Below are positions 6,158 through 11,214 of a stretch of 39,334 bases of DNA, one piece after another (the stretch's first letter is position 1; each line of letters starts with the position of its first letter). A program made the translations under genes and the position numbers. Under the pieces are notes generated by a model. That model was not told the DNA's origin and did no database searches. It saw nothing but the letters and a program-made list of their open reading frames with translations. The DNA lies in the IMG/VR virus record IMGVR_UViG_3300047463_000289, positions 1 to 39,334 of that record; one strand, 5' to 3'. The DNA is from a virus.

Positions 6158-6531
6158 AAAAGTATAAAGATTTTTGGATTGGAAACTACAAACAAGTCAG
6201 AGTACAGACAAAAAAAATTAGCCGAGATGTACGCGAATCGTTAATTGATTTTCGATGTGAATTGGACGTATTTATTTTTCATTGGGATAACGCCCATGAC
6301 GACTTTAGTAGACACCTTACAATTGAATACCGCATACAGTGGATTCCAGGTTGGAAATTTGACGACGAAAGGTTTAGAATTTTAACAGAGTACGCATACA
6401 GCGAGGCATATTATAATAACGAATTAAAAATTTTATGTCGTCGACTTAATAAATTACAAAAACGATTAGGACGAATAGGGCGTCGTTTTATGAAACGCGC
6501 TCACTTAAAACGGTCATCTAATTCTGCATGA
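6154..6531 (+). CDS. Hypothetical basic protein, last gene of early operon (125 aa)
   Basis: The ATGA overlap with the protease stop and the GGAGG ribosome site show coupled translation, so it may work with the protease, perhaps as partner or inhibitor; that is inference. The protein is rich in W, Y, R and K, with IEYRIQWIPGWKFDDERF in the middle and a strongly basic helical C-terminus (CRRLNKLQKRLGRIGRR). Its last 31 nt overlap the convergent DUF5664 gene. No terminator is seen at this junction. Family unknown. Confidence 0.62.
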   Translation: MKKYKDFWIGNYKQVRVQTKKISRDVRESLIDFRCELDVFIFHWDNAHDDFSRHLTIEYRIQWIPGWKFDDERFRILTEYAYSEAYYNNELKILCRRLNKLQKRLGRIGRRFMKRAHLKRSSNSA

Positions 6532-6806
6532 TGTTCAGTATAGTAAATAAGAAAGAGGATGTTGGTTGCGGCATGAGCCAAGTGGTTGATGCCGCTTTCA
6601 CTATCGGTAGTCTCCCCTGCATTCCATTTCATCAAGTGCCTTTGAGTTGCAGCGTATAACCGCGACCACTGCATACCCTTTTTCCAATTGTGGTCCCCGT
6701 ATTTACAGGCACCAAACTGCAGTACCTTTGCCACTTCAAATAGCGATTCACTTGGGAGTAAGTCTAATCGTAACTTATCGGAGTCAAACTTTTTCGCATC
6801 ACTCAT
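6501..6806 (-). CDS. DUF5664 protein, dATP/dGTP diphosphohydrolase-like (101 aa)
   Basis: The sequence fits the DUF5664 family: KFDSDKLRLDLLP near residue 6, VAKVLQFGACKYGDHNWKKG at 25-44, then W-S-R-L-Y-A-A-T-Q-R-H and ESGINHLAHAATNILFL. The domain is MazG-like, all-alpha and predicted to bind Mg and hydrolyse dNTPs to dNMP plus PPi. In phages with 2-aminoadenine DNA the related MazZ supplies dGMP to PurZ; no purZ gene is visible here. It may therefore adjust nucleotide pools or destroy signalling nucleotides. GAGG six bases before the ATG is the ribosome site. It is the distal gene of the leftward early operon. Confidence 0.8.
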   Translation of the reverse strand: MSDAKKFDSDKLRLDLLPSESLFEVAKVLQFGACKYGDHNWKKGMQWSRLYAATQRHLMKWNAGETTDSESGINHLAHAATNILFLIYYTEHHAELDDRFK

Positions 6807-6958
6807 GGTGTCCTCGTTATTAAAAGGTAAACTAAAGTTGTATAGACTATTGCAATAACAAGTAAACTGTTGCTATTACATTGCGTGAATGACAAGCAAA
6901 CATGTAAACTTGTTAGTAATCCGGTGACCGGCAATAAATAAAATAGAGCACGTATCAC
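6803..6958 (-). CDS. Small two-TM membrane protein (51 aa, GTG start)
   Basis: This frame fills the gap between the DUF6496-like and DUF5664 genes. GTG at 6958 overlaps the upstream TGA (GTGA) and its own TGA overlaps the ATG at 6806. Two hydrophobic stretches are seen, ALFYLLPVTGLLTSLHVCL and SLLVIAIVYTTLVYLL, so it would be a hairpin in the inner membrane. The ribosome site is weak (AAACGAAAAAA), so translation would rely on coupling. No family recognised. Confidence 0.5.
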   Translation of the reverse strand: MIRALFYLLPVTGLLTSLHVCLSFTQCNSNSLLVIAIVYTTLVYLLITRTP

Positions 6959-7152
6959 TTTTTTCGTTTCATCGATAAGCGTTTTGCTGCAGATGACTTC
7001 TTGGGTACCGGCTCACCAGCTTCTCGTGCTTCCGAGAGAGCAATTGCAATAGCTTGCTTACGGGACTTTACTTTTGGTCCTTTTTTAGAACCACTATGCA
7101 ACTTCCCTTCTTTGTACTCATGCATTACTTTTTCAACTTTTCCTTTTCGCAT
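6955..7152 (-). CDS. DUF6496-like small basic protein (65 aa)
   Basis: The core KVEKVMHEYKEGKLHSGSKK followed by a VKSRKQAIAIALSEAR helix is the pattern of DUF6496, found in phages and bacteria with unknown function. ATG 7152 is chosen because AAAAGGAGAAAG lies eight bases upstream; the in-frame ATG at 7182 would overlap the previous gene by 50 nt. The protein is very lysine-rich, ending in KRLSMKRKK, which suggests nucleic-acid binding. Confidence 0.7.
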   Translation of the reverse strand: MRKGKVEKVMHEYKEGKLHSGSKKGPKVKSRKQAIAIALSEAREAGEPVPKKSSAAKRLSMKRKK

Positions 7153-7414
7153 TTTTCTTTCTCCTTTTCTTTTTGTACTCATGTTCTAGTATACGTTCAT
7201 CAGCTAACTTAGAAAGTCTTTTATCTTCTTCAATTTCTTCTTTAACTTGAAATGCATATTGCTCACATAAATAGTCTCCTACTTCATGACCACGTACAAT
7301 ATAACCACAACCTTGCAAAAAACTTACAAAACTATCGGTGGCCTCCATCCATGTAGCATCATCATTAAGTTTCATTTGTATATACCCTTCGCCATGTTTC
7401 TTTTTAAGTAGCAT
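7133..7414 (-). CDS. Hypothetical charged protein (93 aa)
   Basis: ATG 7414 is preferred to upstream in-frame starts because GGAGGAATAAC is directly upstream, within the end of terS. The protein opens MLLKKKHGEGYIQMKL, has a middle part with SFVSFLQGCGYIVRGHEVG, and closes with a long Lys/Arg/Glu helix (EHEYKKKRRKKNAKRKS). Position just after the small terminase might suggest a packaging accessory role, but no family is recognised. Confidence 0.6.
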   Translation of the reverse strand: MLLKKKHGEGYIQMKLNDDATWMEATDSFVSFLQGCGYIVRGHEVGDYLCEQYAFQVKEEIEEDKRLSKLADERILEHEYKKKRRKKNAKRKS

Positions 7415-7415
7415 G

Positions 7416-7811
7416 TTATTCCTCCGGGAGTTTAAACTTATCACTAACAGAAACATTTAATGATGCATGTTGACTGGGCGCTTGCCAACCGCAAATGCGA
7501 CATAGCAATTCAATTGCCTTTAACTTATCTCCAGCCCTACCTTCAGGGTTAATAAGAATATCAACTAAAGTATTAGCAGCCATGTCTGGCACATTTGGAA
7601 ACTGGCGTGTGATAGATGCCGATAATGCATTCTGAATCTTAGGCTGTGCTAACATTCGACTTGCCAACGATTCGGCACTGCCATCAGTAGTAACATTATA
7701 TCCGGCTGCAATTACAGAATCTTTTGCAGATAACCCTTGCGAGGCAGCAGCTACAAAGCGCTGTTGCTTTGGAGTTAAGCGCTCTGGTTTTATTTTCAAA
7801 TCATCAGACAT
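7416..7811 (-). CDS. terS: Terminase small subunit (131 aa)
   Basis: LTPKQQRFVAAASQGLSAKD at residues 12-31, followed by SVIAAGYNV and ASRMLAQPKIQNAL, is the DNA-binding helix-turn-helix start typical of small terminases. The central helical part (about 60-95) should form the oligomerisation core. Length is within the usual 130-180 range. It recognises the packaging site and feeds the large terminase. Unusually, it is in the leftward early operon, over 24 kb from terL. Confidence 0.8.
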   Translation of the reverse strand: MSDDLKIKPERLTPKQQRFVAAASQGLSAKDSVIAAGYNVTTDGSAESLASRMLAQPKIQNALSASITRQFPNVPDMAANTLVDILINPEGRAGDKLKAIELLCRICGWQAPSQHASLNVSVSDKFKLPEE

Positions 7812-7987
7812 AAACTCTCATTAAATCCTTTGTCCCACATGTAATCAAAGAACTCGCGGCGCGTTGCGCCCGTTCCCTTTTCCTTGTTAATCACAAAGCC
7901 AATGACTAACCACGGCTCATCGGATTGATGTTCGGCACAATAAGTTTTAAGTATAAAGACTGTTGCATATACGCTAGAAGATTTCAC
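7796..7987 (-). CDS. Hypothetical protein (63 aa, GTG start)
   Basis: GTG at 7987 with GGAGGAG seven bases upstream, a strong ribosome site lying in the end of the preceding gene. The product has YATVFILKTYCAEH and PWLVIGFVINKEKGTGATR, suggesting a small mixed fold, and overlaps terS by 16 nt. No family or membrane segment is evident. Confidence 0.6.
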   Translation of the reverse strand: MKSSSVYATVFILKTYCAEHQSDEPWLVIGFVINKEKGTGATRREFFDYMWDKGFNESLCLMI

Positions 7988-8429
7988 GAATCAACTCCTC
8001 CACTATTTCTATTTGGTGCTGTAACTTTGGCGCGTGCTTCTTACTCGCGTATTGCAGCGCGGTTTGTAACCGCTTCAAAAACTCTACACACTTTTGCTTT
8101 TGTGTTGCGTTCGATAGCAAAGGTTCTTCTGTCTCAACGGCAACACTAACTGTTTTGGTTTGGAGGGGTTGCTTTAACATGGCTGTCGCTTGTCTGGAAA
8201 TTTCTTCGTCCCTTTCAATTACCGTGTTGTTGCTCTTTGCGGTCAGGAATATAAATTCGGCAGATGGAAAGTGCGCCCGTAGTTCTGCTTCAGAATTTAA
8301 GGTTAGCGGAAAACACCCGTCTGGCATGTCGGTAACGGATTGCACGGGCACGGGCCGGTTGAAACTATCCATCGGCACGCGGAATAGTGACTGCCCTAGT
8401 TTCTGTATATACACCTTATTCCCTTGCAT
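7974..8429 (-). CDS. Hypothetical protein (151 aa)
   Basis: ATG 8429 is chosen: AGAGG lies six bases upstream, whereas the TTG at 8435 falls within that spacer. The N-terminal half is beta-like (NKVYIQKLGQSLFRVPMDSF), and includes FPLTLNSEAELRAHFPSAEF; the C-terminal 50 residues form a lysine/glutamine-rich helix pair (QKQKCVEFLKRLQTALQY, HQIEIVEELIREIF). No catalytic motif seen. Member of the terS operon. Confidence 0.6.
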   Translation of the reverse strand: MQGNKVYIQKLGQSLFRVPMDSFNRPVPVQSVTDMPDGCFPLTLNSEAELRAHFPSAEFIFLTAKSNNTVIERDEEISRQATAMLKQPLQTKTVSVAVETEEPLLSNATQKQKCVEFLKRLQTALQYASKKHAPKLQHQIEIVEELIREIF

Positions 8430-8655
8430 TTTCAACCTCTTGCAACCACTGCTGCTTCTTACCGTGCAGCCGTTTATACCGGTCGACTAGTCGCGGGTAG
8501 CGCATAATGTACATGCGAGCTTCAGCATACGCTTCCTCAACTTCGTCCGGTTCAATCCCCTCCAGGGGCAAGCCTAACTCAAAGCGCAAAACATCCTCGA
8601 CAGCTTGCGCTAAAATCATCAGCGATAATCTTGTTAACCTGCCCCTACTATCCAT
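8416..8655 (-). CDS. First gene of leftward early operon, leaderless (79 aa)
   Basis: The start is placed at ATG 8655 (MDSRGRLTRLSLMIL). The in-frame ATG at 8673 lies upstream of the promoter -10 and cannot be on the transcript. With TATACT at 8667-8662 the mRNA should begin at or beside the A of this ATG, so translation would be leaderless. The protein is acidic and helical (FELGLPLEGIEPDEVEEAYA), ending in a basic helix. The family is unknown; it could be a small regulator. Confidence 0.6.
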   Translation of the reverse strand: MDSRGRLTRLSLMILAQAVEDVLRFELGLPLEGIEPDEVEEAYAEARMYIMRYPRLVDRYKRLHGKKQQWLQEVENARE

Positions 8656-8690
8656 AATACTAGTATAATGCATGTCCGTAAAAAAGTCAA
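8656..8690 (-). promoter_or_regulatory. Leftward sigma70-type promoter for the terS operon
   Basis: On the minus strand, TTGACT (8690-8685), a 17-bp spacer, then TATACT (8667-8662), followed by AGTATT. The -10 and the bases after it form the palindrome ATACTAGTAT (8657-8666). The expected start of transcription is 8655, the first base of the ATG. A near-consensus TTGACA (8719-8714) upstream with weak -10 TATTTC may be a second, weaker promoter. Confidence 0.8.
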
Positions 8691-8733
8691 GAAATATTTT
8701 AATAATCTACTAGTGTCAAAGAACTAGACGCCC

Positions 8734-8808
8734 GTAAGTATTACTAGCGCAGCAAGTCTTTTAAGGACTTGCTTACCTATGTACGTATACACTACTTGCC
8801 GGCAGCTC
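8734..8808 (-). ncRNA. Candidate structured RNA A
   Basis: Read on the minus strand, the predicted transcript starts GAGCTGCCGG at 8808, continues with TAGTGTATACGTA, and then forms a hairpin. An outer GTAAG/CTTAC stem (8776-8772 with 8738-8734) encloses an inner stem (GCAAGTC with GACTTGC) capped by the loop CTTAAAA (plus-strand span 8752-8772). A close relative lies at 38579-38660 on the plus strand: 29 of the first 32 bases match, and the hairpin stems differ but still pair. No frame or tRNA feature is present and no T-tract terminator is seen, so the 3' end is unknown. Known families were not matched. Confidence 0.6.
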
Positions 8809-8843
8809 TATACTAGTTTACACGATAATTTACCGTTTGTCAA
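8809..8843 (-). promoter_or_regulatory. Promoter of RNA A
   Basis: Minus strand TTGACA (8843-8838), 17-bp spacer, TAAACT (8820-8815), then AGTATA (8814-8809). The predicted start is the G at 8808, exactly the first base of the block shared with RNA B. The 12 bases at 8809-8820 match the TATACTAGTATA palindrome at 11 positions. Confidence 0.8.
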
Positions 8844-8867
8844 TAGGCCCATGCAAAAATAAATAAG

Positions 8868-8902
8868 TTGCCTTTTTTCAAAAAAGGTTTATACTAGTAT
8901 AC
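8868..8902 (+). promoter_or_regulatory. Rightward promoter for the replication operon, with palindromic -10
   Basis: TTGCCT (8868-8873), 16-bp spacer, TATACT (8890-8895). The -10 is the left half of a perfect 12-bp palindrome TATACTAGTATA (8890-8901). The predicted start is 8902 or 8903, at the ATG of the nuclease gene. The palindrome is a likely binding site for a dimeric regulator; none is identified in the window. Confidence 0.75.
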
Positions 8903-9841
8903 ATGAATACATTTTTACAAGCAATGAAGGCTATGTTAACTGAAACCGATCGCATTAACTTTAGGGATAGACGGGGACATTATCCTAGCTCTAACCTTTC
9001 TTGTTTACGTGATCAATACTGGGCATGGAAAGGAGAACCTGAGACTAACAAGACAGACTTTACTGGCGCCATGCGAATGCTTGTTGGTGACGCTGTTGAA
9101 AAGATTCTTATTGAACGTGTGCTTCGCCACCTACATTTTGTAGGGTGGCACCCAGCGCCAGTGCAATCGCAGATTCCCGTAGGTCAATCTAACCCAAACT
9201 GGGATGGGTTCTTAGACTACTTGATGTATAAGAAAACTGAAACCGGTTGGGATAAATTTGCAGTTGAGATTAAAACTAAATCGGGATATGGAGCTGACTT
9301 GTTCTTTCAAAAGCCAGAGCCAAGCCAAGAATATTTAATTCAAATTGGATTATACTTAAAGAACTTGCACGATGCTGGTGAAACTAATCACGGGGTTTTC
9401 ATTTACGTTCTTCTTTCGGATAATCATTTTGGAGAAATCGTTACTATCAATTGCTACTACGATGAAAAGACTAACAGCGTTTACGCTAAAGATTATGAAA
9501 AAAGTAATGGCGAAGCAGGAACATTAGACGCTTCAGCCAATTTAACAGAAGCATTAGAACGGTGGAAAAAACTAGATGAGCACATTAAGAATAACACCGT
9601 ACCAGCAGGAGAATATAAATATAAGTACGAGTTAACTCCTGAAATTCTTCGTGACATGCCCGATGCTAAACTTAAAAAGTTAGTTGAAGGTAACATTATT
9701 TACGGAGATTGGCAACCACTTTACTCGCGTTACAAAAACAAACAATTGCTTGTAGATGGCATCGTTCCAGAACGTACTGAAGCAGAGATTGCTTTAGCTC
9801 GTGCTGAATACCGGCGGCGTCATCCTAGAAGCAAACTTTAA
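8903..9841 (+). CDS. Cas4/RecB-like PD-(D/E)XK nuclease (312 aa)
   Basis: The nuclease core is clear: GDAVEKIL at 62-69 (the position usually holding GxxxH), D105 in WDGFLDYL, E122 and K124 in VEIKT, and Q147 followed by Y151 in YLIQIGLYL. C34 in LSCLRDQYW matches the first cysteine seen in Cas4-like proteins, but the C-terminal cysteine triplet is missing, so an iron-sulfur cluster is unlikely. Phage enzymes of this kind act as exonucleases in recombination or DNA degradation. The start has no ribosome site and sits at the predicted mRNA 5' end, so it is probably leaderless. It is the first gene of the replication operon and is not linked to any CRISPR array here. Confidence 0.82.
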   Translation: MNTFLQAMKAMLTETDRINFRDRRGHYPSSNLSCLRDQYWAWKGEPETNKTDFTGAMRMLVGDAVEKILIERVLRHLHFVGWHPAPVQSQIPVGQSNPNWDGFLDYLMYKKTETGWDKFAVEIKTKSGYGADLFFQKPEPSQEYLIQIGLYLKNLHDAGETNHGVFIYVLLSDNHFGEIVTINCYYDEKTNSVYAKDYEKSNGEAGTLDASANLTEALERWKKLDEHIKNNTVPAGEYKYKYELTPEILRDMPDAKLKKLVEGNIIYGDWQPLYSRYKNKQLLVDGIVPERTEAEIALARAEYRRRHPRSKL

Positions 9842-9850
9842 GGAGGACAA

Positions 9851-10138
9851 ATGAACAACGCAAAACCACGAACACCCGATCTAGGTATCGGATACAAGAG
9901 TACATTTAAAGATAAGGAAGGTAATGAAAATGCCTATCTATCTTTGATGATTCGAGTAGAACAACTGCAAAACGTAGAGGCACAAGATGGAATGATTAGA
10001 CTGTCGGTGTTTCCACAACGCGGTGAAAAGAAAAATCCAAAGGCGCCAGACTTTGTCGTAAAGCCTGCGCTAACCAAAACCAAAACAGCCGGAGCAGGGA
10101 GAACACATGGTGGATCAACCAACAAGTTTCCTTTCTAA
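9851..10138 (+). CDS. Possible ssDNA-binding protein (95 aa)
   Basis: A strong AAGGAGGAC precedes the ATG. The first 75 residues look like an OB-type beta barrel (LGIGYKSTFKDKEGNENAYL, then LSLMIRVEQLQ, MIRLSVFPQRGEKK). The tail is Gly/Thr-rich and ends NKFPF, resembling the aromatic tips by which SSB proteins recruit partners, though without acidic residues. Its location between a nuclease and a RecA-fold ATPase fits an SSB or recombination mediator. This is inference; no family signature is certain. Confidence 0.5.
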   Translation: MNNAKPRTPDLGIGYKSTFKDKEGNENAYLSLMIRVEQLQNVEAQDGMIRLSVFPQRGEKKNPKAPDFVVKPALTKTKTAGAGRTHGGSTNKFPF

Positions 10139-10943
10139 CAAACGATTAGGTTTGGACACGGATAAATTTATCGAACGCATGAAGCGAAAGGTAGTCGGTG
10201 TGCAAACTGGGATTGAAAAGTTAGATAAAGAACTTCTTGGTTTGGCGGGTTTCTTTGCTATACTAGGTGAACCAAAATCATGTAAGTCAACTTTTGCTAT
10301 GCAACTTGCACTACACAACGCGAACATTGGTAACCCAGTATTCTTCATTGATCAAGAGAATGGTAAGCAACGGCTGACTGAACGCATCTTGTGTAACCAG
10401 TTCAATGAAACGTGGACATCCGTTAAAGAAATGCAGGGACTTAGAGAGCGCCATGCCGGGCTCTCTAAGCTCCCGCTTTATTTTAGTTTTGGTAAGATAG
10501 AGATGGCCGAGATTGAGTTAGCTGTTGGAGAGATGCTGCAGATGCACCCAGGTAAACGCGGTCTTGTTATCATTGACTCGTTGCAAGCAGTAGCACGTAA
10601 CCTTTCTGACTTGCGCATGTCGGTTGACCAGTGGCTGCTTGACCTAGATGCTATGAAGTTAAAGTATGACGGGCAATTGTCCATTGGTATTGTATGCGAG
10701 AAGCGTCGGGGTACTTACGGTGAGGCATCAGTAGATGCCGCTAAAGAGTCGGGCCGTATTGAGTACAAGGTAGAGCAACAACTTGATATGCGAAATACTG
10801 GACAGCAGATTATTATTGAGTGTACGCTTAACCGCGATGGCCCACGCGGTATCAAGGTACCGCTTCGAAAGTGCTTGAAGAATAACAACGAGCACGCTTT
10901 TACTTTTAAACTCGAAGCCGAGAAAGGATTGCTAGAGTTATGA
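10107..10943 (+). CDS. RecA/DnaB-fold ATPase, probable helicase or recombinase (278 aa)
   Basis: The protein follows the RecA-like fold: Walker A at 54-61 reads GEPKSCKS, VFFIDQENG at 78-86, Walker B in RGLVIIDSLQ with D157, and a C-terminal IGIVCEKRRG segment. Its size and lack of an N-terminal domain point to a RepA/AAA_25 or DnaB C-terminal-like ATPase that could unwind or load onto DNA at the phage origin. Walker A has C59 where a glycine is normal (GxxxxGKS); the DNA reads TGT clearly. It overlaps the preceding gene by 32 nt. It is the only helicase candidate in the window. Confidence 0.78.
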   Translation: MVDQPTSFLSNKRLGLDTDKFIERMKRKVVGVQTGIEKLDKELLGLAGFFAILGEPKSCKSTFAMQLALHNANIGNPVFFIDQENGKQRLTERILCNQFNETWTSVKEMQGLRERHAGLSKLPLYFSFGKIEMAEIELAVGEMLQMHPGKRGLVIIDSLQAVARNLSDLRMSVDQWLLDLDAMKLKYDGQLSIGIVCEKRRGTYGEASVDAAKESGRIEYKVEQQLDMRNTGQQIIIECTLNRDGPRGIKVPLRKCLKNNNEHAFTFKLEAEKGLLEL

Positions 10944-10981
10944 AATACCCAATAACAACTAAAACAAAAAAGGAAAAAACT

Positions 10982-11206
10982 ATGAATAAAAATGAAATGC
11001 TATTTGAATTAGTAAAAGCAACTTTACCCAAAACTATGGAGTTAAGTAGTGATGGTGCTACTCCCCAAAACATTTCCGTGGATTCTTTAAGGATTGCAAT
11101 TGCAACTTTAAATACATATTTAGATTATATTGAAACAAATACTGAAGAACAGAAAAATACAAACATAGATGCACTTGTTACGTTTGGTACACTTCAAAAA
11201 CACTAG
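10982..11206 (+). CDS. Hypothetical small acidic protein (74 aa)
   Basis: ATG 10982 has AAAAGGAAAAAAC upstream; an in-frame ATG at 10940, overlapping the ATPase stop, is an alternative that adds 14 Lys/Thr-rich residues. The protein is helical and acidic (NKNEMLFELVKATLPKTMEL, DSLRIAIATLNTYLDYIETN). No family recognised. It sits between the ATPase and the polymerase, so an accessory replication role is possible. Confidence 0.6.
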   Translation: MNKNEMLFELVKATLPKTMELSSDGATPQNISVDSLRIAIATLNTYLDYIETNTEEQKNTNIDALVTFGTLQKH

Positions 11207-11214
11207 GGTTTAAA

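Noticed and set aside
8700-8820. tRNA or tmRNA in the control region
   Set aside because: No T-loop GTTCRA, no acceptor stem, no CCA; the fold is a simple hairpin with a conserved 5' arm.
8903-9841. Cas4 as part of a CRISPR system
   Set aside because: No cas genes or spacer-repeat arrays lie nearby, and the C-terminal cysteines are missing; it is a phage RecB-like nuclease.
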